A stretch of 64,000 bases of DNA, from positions 21,310,288 through 21,374,287 of the forward strand of contig NC_092676.1 of NCBI RefSeq assembly GCF_964355755.1, in the 5' to 3' direction. This stretch comes from Antedon mediterranea. Its lineage: Eukaryota; Echinodermata; Crinoidea; Comatulida; Antedonidae. The position numbers and the translations under genes were made by a program. Position 1 is the first letter of the stretch, and every line of letters starts with the position of its first letter. This document shows, one piece after another, positions 12,445 to 25,100 of the stretch. A model generated the notes under the pieces. That model saw only the letters and a program-made list of their open reading frames with translations, did no database searches and was not told the origin of the DNA.

Positions 12445-14809
12445 TCTTTCATTTTTTTTGGTGTGAAAGAAGTGAATGAAATAGAAACGCACAGCTAAGT
12501 TTACTCTCAACGAGAAAAGGAAACTTTATTTCCTGTATAAGTATCTGCCAGTGATTGTCTGTACCTGGTATAAACACAGTTCAAGGTTTAGTTCATTATC
12601 ATTTTACAACAGAATGGCATTAAACAAAACATATTTTCTTTCCTGCCAGTAAACACAATTACATAACATTTTTGCGTATATTACGGTATGTTGGACCGTC
12701 GATTGTGTGATCGTTCTTCATATAGTCCGGTGTTTTGCTTTGATTTGCCTTCAATGCAATGCAGTCATTATTTTATTTTAATAAAAGATAAAAAAAAAGA
12801 CATGGCTGTTAAATGTTAGGGAGGGGGGGGGGGGGTGTTTGTATAAAGCTTGTTAACCCTCCCCCCTCCTAAATCCTTCCAAGTAAGAAATATCTATGGA
12901 AGCCTTCCAAAGATAACTAGTATCAATGAGATGACAGTAATTTGCAGGAAAGTGTGGTATAGTCTAGACTAGTTAGACCAACACAGGGATAAGGAACGTG
13001 GGAAGACCTGCCTATATGATAGCATTAGTTAACAAGCTTCAAGAAGACACTGGCTATACAATCAAAGATCTACAGACCAATATAATAATTTGCAAAATAT
13101 ACATTTTTGAGAATCCGGAGAGAGCGGGTAAACATTATACCCGGAGGTAGCCTTTAAAGTGGGACTCAATTATTCTATAATTCTTATTTTATATAGTTCT
13201 TATCCGAATCGTCTTTACCAACAAAACACTCAACATAAAAACAGATTGACATGTTCATCTTTTAATATACTATTTGACATTAGGTGTATAAATGACGGTG
13301 GCTTCGAGACAAGACGATAGGTGCAGAGATAAAGAGCAGGTATATGCCAAAGTTTCACACAATGACTGGGTTCACATTAGAATAATTCTGAATTGTTTGC
13401 AAAAAGCATGCATACCATGCAAGTACATGGATAGTGGTTGCAAAACCTTATGCTAGTGTGAACCAGTCACTAGGAAAGCAATGCACTGTGTAATAAGATA
13501 ATAAAATCTACGTCCCTGGACTTATTATTAGGAAGAGTTTCTCACATCAATGACAGCTAATGGTTCCTACTAACGAACCTTTTTTTTTTTTATTTGACAA
13601 CAACTAAATGTTAATGATTTCACAGTTATCGTCTTCACACTTAACATGTAGGCGATATAAAAAACACAAATCACCACAATAACTTATCCTCAAAAGAACA
13701 TACAATGGTATCTTAGCAACTGATACCAGGAATACCAAGATATAGTCATATTTTTTACAAAAATGGTCAGAAATATGACTATACAAAGGCTTGCAATTTT
13801 CGTCATATGTACTCACAATTTTATCATGACCTATTAGGATTATAAATCGTCAAAAATATGATATGGCAGTGAGTACATCAAAGACGATTATTCAATTACT
13901 GGCTAAATACAAATTTATTCCATCAAAGTATATTTTAAATTTAGAAAAATTTGCAGAAAAAAAATGTTAATTTTGAAGAATCACTAAAATCAAAACAGAT
14001 TATCTTTTTAAATGTATGCGTTTGTGATAATTTGTAAAAACCTAATGTCTTGATTCCTATGCAAACCAGTTAGACCTTTCCAGTTAAAACTGGTTTAAAC
14101 TGGAATTTGGTCACTGGTATTTACAAGTATCAACTGGAAATTTCTCCTGGATATTGTCTAACAGTTGTATTGAAGTGTTCAATTTAAATTCTATTTTAAA
14201 CTTTAATAGGCTAGTAGAAACAATAAAAATTACCTGACAAAATAAAACCAAGTAGTATAACACTACAACAATGGTTTAGTAACTTAAATACAATTTCAAA
14301 ATAATATTTCATTTCAACTAAATATAAATAAAATATAAACCCTGGTAAAGTTTTCCCTCCAAACACTTAGAGCCACATTTATAGAGACATACAATTTATA
14401 GGCCTACTACACATTTCGATATGGTATAATATAATATATATATTTTATAAATGCCACAAGTAAACCAAAGATAATCTCTTAAATTAACAAAAATATTGTT
14501 TACCACATTAAAGATTAAATGCCTCTTCATTCAGAAAAGACTAGAAACACAACAACAAATTTATATGTGAATACACTTCAACACCTAAACAACTTTTTGA
14601 CTGGTGGTAATTGTGAACGGAGGTTTTTATCTTTTTCAAAATACAGTTATTTACATTTCATCACTGAAAATAATTTGTCTACACTCCAAAATAGATTTAA
14701 ATTAACTTTCTATGCTTTTACTGGAACTGCTCAACTCATTTTCGAGACAATGGTTATGTAGACATCTTTGCATCGACAACACCTGCCTGAATTTACATAT
14801 TTTGAATGT

Positions 14810-15210
14810 TGTGTGAACACAGGTAACCATGGTTAACACAGACAGCCTAAGAACAAAGGCTGTACTGCTAACACAGTTCAGCAGCAATGTGAACACAGCT
14901 ACGCAGCTGAAGATAAAGAGCCCAGGTAACACAGCCAGTCCTGAGAACACAGCTAGGCAGCAATGTAAACACAAAGAGCCCAGTTAACACAGGCAGTCCT
15001 GAGAACACAGCTAGGCAGCAATGTGAACACAAAAAGCCCAGTTAACCCAAGCAACAGTAACAAAGGACATATGAAGCCATTATAACACAGGCTGCATTGT
15101 CTATGAACATAGGCAGCACTGTGAATACAGTTAAACAAGCAAAAATTGTGCAAAGTGAACCCGTGCATCACTGTAAACACATCTAACACAGTGATCACAA
15201 CTGTGAAAAG
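14810..15210. repeat. Degenerate ~58-bp minisatellite (AACACAG-rich)
   Basis: Repeats of a unit containing CCTGAGAACACAGCTAGGCA, then AATGTAAACACAAAGAGCCC. The clearest period is 58 bases (14,941 to 14,999). Flanking copies decay quickly. It lies downstream of the NAP1L stop codon, possibly in its 3' UTR. Confidence 0.8.
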
Positions 15211-15754
15211 AGGCAGCCCAATTTAGAGCATAGAAACTTTATGAAAACCAACCATAAGAGACTATTATTGTTAGCTTTTATATTTTTCAAGATGTACTGT
15301 TCTTAAAAACAAGTAAACAAAATATAATAGAACATTAAACAAACATGGCACCGGGTCAGGTGGTTCAGGTGGAATAGAACATAATTTAAGCTCATACCAG
15401 GAATTGGTATCTTACTTATCCTGCACTAGCTAGTGATCTGCCAACTAAAACAATGTATGTCATTGATAATAAAACATAAAATGCAAGTTCAGTTATTTGT
15501 GTTTTGTTGTTTGTAAAATTCAAGTGTAACTAAAAAGAATAATAAAAATAAAAATAAATTCTGTAGAAATAATGTTAAGACTAATTTATTTTTCTATGGG
15601 GTGGGGTATCATTTTTAAGAACAACACATCTTTAAGTGCTCATATTAACTTTATTATTATGATACATCCATGGACATGCATAGCAAAACAGGCTGAATCT
15701 AACTATAGAAAAATCAAGGAATTATTGTTAACAATTAAGCCAGGTTTGTATTCC

Positions 15755-15862
15755 CAATAGAACGCAGCACAAGGATGTAAGCGCAATACAAGCGACCAAT
15801 GACAAGTTCTGATAATCAATCGCTTACGTTGCGCTTATGATCCTGTGTTGCGTCCAAGGTTC
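15755..15862. repeat. ~108-bp imperfect palindromic MITE-like repeat
   Basis: The two halves are diverged inverted copies: GAACGCAGCACAAGGATGTA on the left, and the complement of GGACGCAACACAGGATCATA on the right, meeting around a CCAATGACAAG core. Related sequence occurs at 57.41-57.63 kb, so this appears to be a dispersed family. Confidence 0.6.
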
Positions 15863-16170
15863 ATCACTACAGTTTAGATTACCAATACAAATTTATAATT
15901 GCTTGTTTAAAGGTTAACTGTACATTGTTAAATTATGTCAGCTTGCAAAGTAAGACACAGTAGGAATAGAAAAACATTTAACTTATTCACAATTCAAACT
16001 CTTAAACGTTTTGAATAGATTTAAGCTTTCTGCCGTCATTGAAGCACAGTACGTATACTTGACACCAGCGAAATAAAGCAACCATTTCTTCGTCGGGACC
16101 ATGGAGACGATGATTCAAGGCAACGGTCCAAGACGCACCACATGCGTAATTTTAGGTTCTTTTAGATGAT

Positions 16171-19100
16171 CTATTGCTGCTTGCATTCACTTGGTTTGTT
16201 ATCCTACAGATTAAAAGAAAAAGTTATAATATATTGACCCCTGAAAAAATGCTTTAAGACATTTTTTTGTTATTAAATATTTCATGTTATTCACTTTGAT
16301 TAGATTTAAAAAAAAAATGATTTACCTGAAAAAACAAAACACAAAAATAGTCAAATTGTCGGTCAGACAATGGGTTCTTGGTTATATTTAACCATTTAGG
16401 TTTATACAGTGGAAAGAAAGAAGAAAATGCGTACCACTAACTTAGATGGCTGATGATATTGGAAATGTAACTAAGTGCTGTATAACATATCATGCAAAAT
16501 GAAGAATGTCATGCACTATATGTTTGTATGAAAAAAAAAGGTGAACTATCCTATCAAAATTAACCTTTTCATGCACATATAAACGAGAATTCCCAAATGT
16601 TAGCTATCTATTGCTTACTCTATGTTCCTGGACATCTGTTAAAAGGCTAGCATTGGCTACAGAAGAATTTGTAATCAAATTATCAATATTCATGTTTTAA
16701 GTTTTTAAAGGCCTACCACATGTACTACCTGACCTGCACTTTTTATTCGTGAATTATGTAACTAGTGTAACTACTGTTTACAGTACATGTAGGTCGTCGA
16801 TATGCATTAGCTCTGTTAATTTAATTCAATGTGCATCTGCCACAGATAAACATACCTCCTTCCCTTTACAACTTGGTGGGAATATTTGGTTTAAAGAGAC
16901 ACCATGTTTAAATCCTAATTGTACGGAGAGATAAAAAATACCATTCCATGTAATTTTTAACATTTTTTGTTGCTGTATTAAAATCTTCACAATTAAATGT
17001 TTGGGCATACTGAAACTCTGACACCATTTTCTGAATTTAGTTGCTGTAGCTTTTACGAACACCTTATGTTTCTATTCTTGAACTCAACAAACTTTAAATA
17101 TAATGTTTTCACAGACAATATTTTTCTAGTTTGAATATCCAGTGTTGCTTCTAGACACCACACTGATTATCTAGTGTAGTGTTGCTTCTAGACAACACAC
17201 TGATTATCTAGTGTAGTGTTGCTTCTAGACACCACACTGATTATCTAATGTAGTGTTGCTTCTAGACACCACACTGATTATCTAGTGTAGTGTTGCTTCT
17301 AGACAACACACTGATTATCTAGTGTAGTGTTGCTTCTATACATTACTCTCCACATATAAATGTTAGTGTTACATATAAATACTACTTGAATATCTATTGT
17401 TGCTTCTAGACGCTAGTAAGAATATCTGGTGTTGCGTCTAGACATTACTCTAATCTAGTAGTGTAGCCTAATACACTATACAAAATATTTAGTGTGGCTT
17501 CTAACTACACCGGGACTACACTATTCTAAATATCTAGTGTTGCTTCTAGATGCTAAACAGGGACTATCTAGTGTTGGTTTCTAAACACTATTCTAAATAT
17601 CTAATGTTGGTTCTAGATGCTGCACAGTGACTATCTAGTGTTGGCTAGATGCTAAACAGGGACTATCTAGTGTTGGTTTCTAAACACTATTCTAAATATC
17701 CAATGTTGGTTCTAGATGCTGCACAGGGACTATCTAGTGTTGGTTTCTAAACACTATTCTAAATATCTAGTGTTGCTTCTAGATGCTAAACAGGGACTAT
17801 CTAGTGTTGGTTTCTAAACACTATTCTAAATATCTAATGTTGGTTCTAGATGCTGCACAGGGACTATCTAGTGTTGGCTAGATGCTAAACAGGGACTATC
17901 TAGTGTTGGTTTCTAAACACTATTCTAAATATCTAATGTTGGTTCTAGATGCTGCACAGGGACTATCTAGTGTTGGCTAGATGCTAAACAGGGACTATCT
18001 AGTGTTGGTTTCTAAACACTATTCTAAATATCTAATGTTGGTTCTAGATGCTGCACAGGGACTATCTAGTGTTGGCTAGATGCTAAACAGGGACTATCTA
18101 GTGTTGGTTCTAGATGCTAAACAGGGACTATCTAGTGTTGGCTAGATGCTAAACAGGGACTATCTAGTGTTGGTTCTAGATGCTAAACAGGGACTATCTA
18201 GTGTTGGTTTTTAAACACTATTCTAAATATCTAGTGTTGCTTCTAGATGCTAAACAGGGACTATCTAGTGTTGGTTTCTAAACACTATTCTAAATATCTA
18301 ATGTTGGTTCTAGATGCTGCACAGGGACTATCTAGTGTTGGTTTCTAAACACTATTTAAATATCTAGTGTTACCTTTAGATGCTGCACAGGGACTATCTA
18401 GTGTTGGTTTCTAAACACTATTCTAAATATCTAGTGTCACTTCTAGATGCTGCACATGGACTATCTAGTGTTGGTTTCTAAACACTATTTAAATATCTAG
18501 TGTTACCTTTAGATGCTACACAGGGACTATCTAGTGTTGGTTTCTAAACACTATTCTAAATATCTAGTGTCACTTCTACAGTATGGCAGGTATTCTTACC
18601 TTGGATGGATCATAATCACTGTCTTCATCTTCCTCCTCTTCATTCACCTAAACAATAAATAAATATAAGGTATTAACATGTAGCAGCTAGGGCTAAGGCA
18701 TTTTATACAGCTTATTTTCATTCATAACCTGAAGAGGTAGTTCAACTACCTTTAATCAAAATGTACATTTAACTATACATCATATGATGACCATTATTTA
18801 AATTATATGCAAATTTGATATTTTTTTTACTTAAACAAAACAATTTGATAGATTTACCTCTTCCTCCTCTTCTTCAAACTAAAAAAAACAAAAAAATTAT
18901 TTAAAAAATTATTTCATTCATTGTAAAAGAGGCATAACTCCCTCCTTCCACAAAACAATATTGCCTGCCCACTTGTTTTTTATAGCACTCTAAATGGTGA
19001 TAAATGTAATAATGGAAATGGATAGCATAAAAGTCACACTATGGTTCTTTTTATGCTCAACTGGAAACCTACAGTGAATGTGTAAAAATGACCTAAAATT

Positions 19101-22100
19101 ATTTTTTTATTTACGCATAAATAATCTTACTTCATCCTCTATGGCTTCGCCTGTGAAGTACAATACAGCTCGTGGGACAACACGTTCCTTGAAAAAGTGA
19201 CCAATCTCAAAATCTGCACTCAACAGTGATTCGGTCTCTTCATCCTGGGAGAAAATAGATTTGAAAGTAGGTTGAGAATCAATAAATAAATGCTTCTGCT
19301 CAAGATTCCCAACTATTATGAATCGGAAAAAAACCTCAAAAAGGTATGGCTGTCGGGCAAGTCATTAGAGGGTGCTGAAACATAGACACCACATTTTGAT
19401 GGGGTCTGTACACACATAACAGGTTTGCAGAAAAAGATAAATAAGTAGAGAAAATAGGGAACTTTGGATTTTCGACGAACTAGGACCTTCGTTATTGGTT
19501 GTTTGCTAGAATTAAGCTAAAACTGTGCTAAAGAAATTCAGGAAGGATCATGTTCCAATGTCTCGATGTAGTTTCAAAGGTCTCTATTATGTACATAAAT
19601 CCCCTTTCACATTGCCTTCATTAATGACCTAGGTTAAAGAATTAAAAACAAAATCGGAAACGGTTGGACTTGTGTACTCACCACTTCCACACCCTCTTTT
19701 GGTACAGCAGGTGGACTGAAAAAATTGAAAAATGAATCGTTTTGCTCAGTTTTAGTAACCACTCGAGTTGTTCCTTTACCCTTGTGCTTTTGTTTCTTCT
19801 TGACGAGTCTCACAGTTATATTTTTGCCTTTCTTCCAATCGATAGTACAACTGTAGAGAAATAAAATTAACGCTGTGGCTAAAGATACGGTACCGTATTC
19901 TAACTTCTGTTTACTAAAGATACGGTAAAATTGCATTACGTCATAATCAGCCAATGGGGTGCTGGTACGTGTGTGACGTCATCGTATAAGGACTTTGTGG
20001 ATTTTTTTCATATCACGAAAACCATGGAGGTATGGCGAAAACAGTGATCAACCGCATTTTCTTTATGCTTTATTTATCGCTATTATCGCCGTCGTGTGTG
20101 ACAAAAACTAAATGTAGCCTACGTCTGTTATTATTATTGAAAAGCCATGTTGATTTTAATTCTAGAATAGAGAAAACCGTTTTAAAAGAGGCCTAGGCCT
20201 ACTTACTACGTACTATGTATAACCTCATTATATGAGTTTGTTTGTGTAGGGAAAGCGATGCCAGGCTGTGGCCAGCTGCATATGTGTGCTGTGCGCTGAT
20301 TTCTGTGACTCGTCAGCCCTGGGGCTTCACTGCTGTCTAAATCATAGTATTTAAGAGCCCCTTTATTGTCCGCATTTGCTTGTTGTTTATGGTCACCATT
20401 GTAAACAAAGTTTTAAAAAAATATAGGCCTAAATAGGCCATTTTGAATAAAAATAAAACCCTCATCTGCAGCGCACACACATCCACGCAGCCTGGCGCCG
20501 CCGATAGGAATTCTCTACATATTGTATACAACCAACAACAGACGCGGGCTATGGGTAGGTACCTAACATAAAAATTCAAACTTACTGAAACAGATCGAGT
20601 CATACATCAAAAAATGAAGGAAAAAAATAGAAATTTAATAACACAAAAATAATTAAAATTCGTCAACATGGTAATTTTTTATAATTTTTTTAATGTTTTT
20701 TTTTCATAAAAAATCAGTATAGGCATTTCAATGCATAAGAAAAAAAAAGTGTGGCAATGAAGTGCAATATTCTTAAAAATAGTTTTAAAATTATTATTTA
20801 AATTAATTATTTTTCCAAACATGAATCTACCTCTTCTCAACAACAACCAAAACCATTTATGTTATAACAACTCCCCCCCCCCCCCCCGGAATTATTACAA
20901 ATTGTCTTTTAGTCGAAATCACAAACATACTATACTTGCACACCCAAATCCAATTACTTTATAACAACTTTTTCCCTACCCTCATGATATGCTTTTAGGA
21001 GAATTTAATCTACCTGAGATAAAAGGGCTGTTAAATAGTTAAATGTGAAGCTCCCGACAACTCAAATGGCAAGGGGACCAATTTTGGGGCCTCTTTTTTT
21101 GTTATGTTTATCAACGATTTTCCCATTGTTCCTCATTATTCTAATGTTTTGTAATGTTTGTTCTTATGTTTGCTGAAGATACAAACCTTAAATAATATGT
21201 TGTTGTTACAAGATGATGTTGACAGACTCATTCACTGGTGTAATACCACTCACTGTGTAAAGTTGAAGGTTCTGTTGATATTTTCCTTGATTCGCTTGCA
21301 TGTTTCCGTCAAAAGGTTTTGTATAATTAATGTCTAAGTTTGTCTAATTTATTATCTATTATATTATATTGTCTTTCAGCCCTGTTTATGGTGACGTGTG
21401 GTCACTGTAGTATGATTCAAGATTCAAGAAATTTTATTTGTCTATAAAAATGGAAATTCACTTTGCTTGGTAGATTAAAACAATTGCAACCATTTAAAAC
21501 GATGATGAAATATAGTATTTTTACAAAATAGTTTTCTTTAAATTTATTTTCTATACATTGTCAATATACATATTTACAAAGTACCTCATTACATCAATAT
21601 ACCTAATCCCTGCATATCCCCTCACAATTTTTTCAAATTTTAAAAATATATTTGGTCTGTAATGGTTTCTGTTGATGATGATTGTGGTTCTGAGATGGTG
21701 CATCCAGTTTGACAAACTTTGAGAAATTCTTGACTTTAAAAACATCAAATTTAGCTACTTTCTTTTTAGCAGAATTCTTTACCAAATTAAATACAGTAGA
21801 TTTTGGATTTACAGCAATATTGTATAATAAAAAATATTTTAGATATCTTCTTATGTCTTTTTTTTGACTTAGGTAAAATATATATATGTATTGTGTCCGT
21901 TTTGTATCGAATCGAACCTGCATCGCTTGGTATCTCAAGATAGTGCGGTCTGATAAATTGCAGCAGAGTCAATCCCAGTGGTTCCTCCATACTATGGATC
22001 GTCACAACTGTAAAATAATATATATTTAGCATATTTAACTATATATATTTTTTTAAACAAATAAATTTATTTTTTTTTCAATTAAAGAATGTGTTGTTAT

Positions 22101-25100
22101 AAATAAGTGAAAGATAACGAAATACAAGCATTTCAACCAGATGAAAAAAACAAAAAATTAAGGGTCAAAGTTTAAATGGACAATAGACAATACAAAATCA
22201 TAATCTACACCAGCTTGGGTAAAAACACGCACTCTGATTGGCCGCATTGCAAACTGACAACCTAGCGTACTAATATTCATACGGGTTATTGTTATTAATG
22301 AAAAATATTTATTTGCAATCTTTTAAAATCGCTGTATTCTAAAAACTTTAGTACCAAAACATAATTGAATGTTATAAATCAAACATTGTTTTATTTTATT
22401 TCCTACATATTTAGAGTGATTTAGAGTGAAATATATTATGTATACAAAGTAGTCGACATAGACCGTCAAAGGCCTATTCTTTAACCAGGGAGATACATCC
22501 CTGCGTTAACACTACATCCTATGCTATGCTAGGTAAACATTTGGAAAAAATACAAAATTTCAACATCTAAAAATTCCATTGTAACATCTATCAATATACA
22601 CAAAACTTATGTCAAAATAATCGTAATAGCATGTAGTATATGGACTGAAACATGAAAATAATGGACTAACTCACTTTTTATGAAAAAAAGACGTGTTTTG
22701 ATGAGGCATATTTTCGAATCGTTGTAACTCATGAAATGAACATCAGAAAAAAAAAGAAAAAATTTCCCAGCTTTAGAACAACTTCCTGTTGACATTTTGC
22801 TACCAATAATGTCATCATTAGCCAACCAGAAGTAATTTTAAAGATTTTTTTAAAAAAGGACCTTCAGCGCGAACTGAATATCAGGTCACACTTTTTTGGC
22901 GACATCAAAAAGGGGCGTGTCACCATAAGTTGCAGGTACCTACTATGGGGCATGAGCCAAAAAGAGGCCTAGAAAACGAATTTCGTGATCTCCTAACGGG
23001 GGGGAGGAAGATATTCACACAGTTTATAGTTAATAATTAGATTAACACAAATTCAGCCGGTCCCGCTTTCAAAAGTTACGCAATAAGTGTAATTTTAGGT
23101 GTAAAAAAATCGAATTTCTCAACATAAAGAAATAGCGCCCTCTATTTTGTATATTTTCTGTTAGTGTTAGTACTGGATAAAATACAATCGTTCCATTGGA
23201 ATAACTTATACTGTATCTTTCTTTCACATTTAACATGCAATATTTTTATCATAATTTTGAGATTAATATTGTAGTCCTTGTAAGAAATGTATCTGTTAGT
23301 AAACCTTAATTAATATTTATTTAAGCACGCTGAAAAGAAGATGCATTTTCAATCTTTATAATTCATGACTATGCTGTCACAAAATATTTATTAATACTAT
23401 CTCTCCTATATAATTGCAACTTTTTGTTTTCATTGGATGCATAACATAGAATTAAAATCAATTAGTAATAAATCAAATGTTGCATTATTGTTTTCATTGT
23501 AGATGTATAACATAGAATTATAATCAATTAGTAACAAATAAATGAAATTATTACAGCAAAGTTTCTTATAATACTCCTGTTTCTTAATATTGCTTATCAT
23601 CTCATGGGTTCTTTATTTTATACTTTCTCATGGTTTATCCGTTACGTTACAAAATAGTTAAGTTACAAAATAGTTTAATATAAATTTAAATTTTATAGGC
23701 ATATTAATGTATTGTAAGCATCAAAGTAGAAAGTTTCTTATAATACTCCTGTGTCTTAATATCGCTTATCATCTCATGGGTTCTTTATTTTATACTTTCT
23801 CATGGTTCATCCGTTACGTTACAAAATAGTTAAGTTACAAAATAGTTTAATATAAATTTACATTTTATAGGCATATTAATGTATTGTAAGCATCAAAGTA
23901 GAAAGTTTCTTATAATACTCCTGTGTCTTAATATTGCTTATCACCTCATGGGTTCTTTATTTATACTTTCTCATGGTTCATCCTTTACGTTACAAAATAG
24001 TTAAGTTACAAAATAGTTTAATATAAATTTACATATTATAGGCCTATTACATTAAAATCATGTAGACCAAGTAAAATGAACATTTGTAAACCATAAATTA
24101 CACTTAAACTACACTAAAAAGTTCTTCCTGCTCAAACTCTTCCTCATCATCGCTATCATCTCCATCAATTTCAAACATCTGATGTATGAAGAAGATTGTT
24201 ACAGTTTTTGCACGAGCATAATTCTGTACAAGAGAATCCTAAGGATACACAGCATTTTTCATTTGCAACCCCTTCATTGCATTTTGACTTTTTACATGAC
24301 CAGGATTACAATTCGAGAATGCTGTGTAGAGCAGGTTGCTTCTCCATCCAGTCAATTACGAGTTTATTATCGGCCATCTTCCACCCATTTCCAACAGGAG
24401 ATGGAGCATTTTGTTGTTGAATAAAACTAGCTTTGTGAATTGAAGCTTGAGAATTGGCATGCTGAATATGTTTATATACAGTATCTTTATTGTGTGGCAT
24501 CATATTTTCAGCTCTTACATTCATTGAGAACATTGCATACCTTACTTCATTGACAGATTGGTTCTTGTGACAATACTGTACATACAAATGTTTCTAGATC
24601 ACAAAGTAATTCATCTGAAAGTTTGCTGGTAGAATTGCCCAATGAAAAGAATGCATAAATTAGAGTTTTCCATTACGAGTTTCATTGCCTTCACTTTACC
24701 GTTCCCAAAAAAAGCGCTGACTGAATCGCATCCTGTGAAGCAATGTAGTCTAATTAATGCATTTGAAACATCATTTCCAATATGTTCCTGAATAGCCTGC
24801 AGATGAATTGTTCGGAGATTAGCATCTTTTCCAGTATTGAAATATAGGTGAGAGCCATGCAGACTTTTGCAAAATGCCAATCCAATAATAAAAACATCAT
24901 CAGTGTCAGGGCTGATTGTAACAATATCTTTACCACCATGGTGTGCAGCATACTTCGCATACAGAAACATTCTGGTGTCTGCCTCTTCTTGATTAAAACT
25001 TTTCCATTTGATTCTGAAATAGAATGGCATAATAATGATGATGTTATGAATACATTTATTCCCTTGAGGTGATCTGCTTCACACATGCTTCATATTTGAA

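Larger units (their letters stand above)
12445..16170. other. Spacer between LRP5/6 start and NAP1L stop
   Basis: This holds the LRP5/6 5' flank and the NAP1L 3' UTR/downstream sequence (both genes are on the minus strand). No coding exon was recognised. Contents: a G-run at about 12,822-12,834, AT-rich unique sequence at 13-14.5 kb, a degenerate minisatellite at 14.8-15.2 kb and a small palindromic repeat at 15.76-15.86 kb. Possible minus-strand AATAAA signals (TTTATT on plus) occur at 15.58-15.65 kb and could end NAP1L, but none can be chosen. Confidence 0.6.

Noticed and set aside
21551-22032. Minus-strand ORFs at 21.5-22.0 kb as transposase
   Set aside because: No recognisable motif, overlapping frames, and AT-rich composition.
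24182-24424. Plus-strand ORFs at 24.2 kb
   Set aside because: They are antisense shadows of the nuclease pseudogene tail, whose minus-strand translation is the recognisable one.
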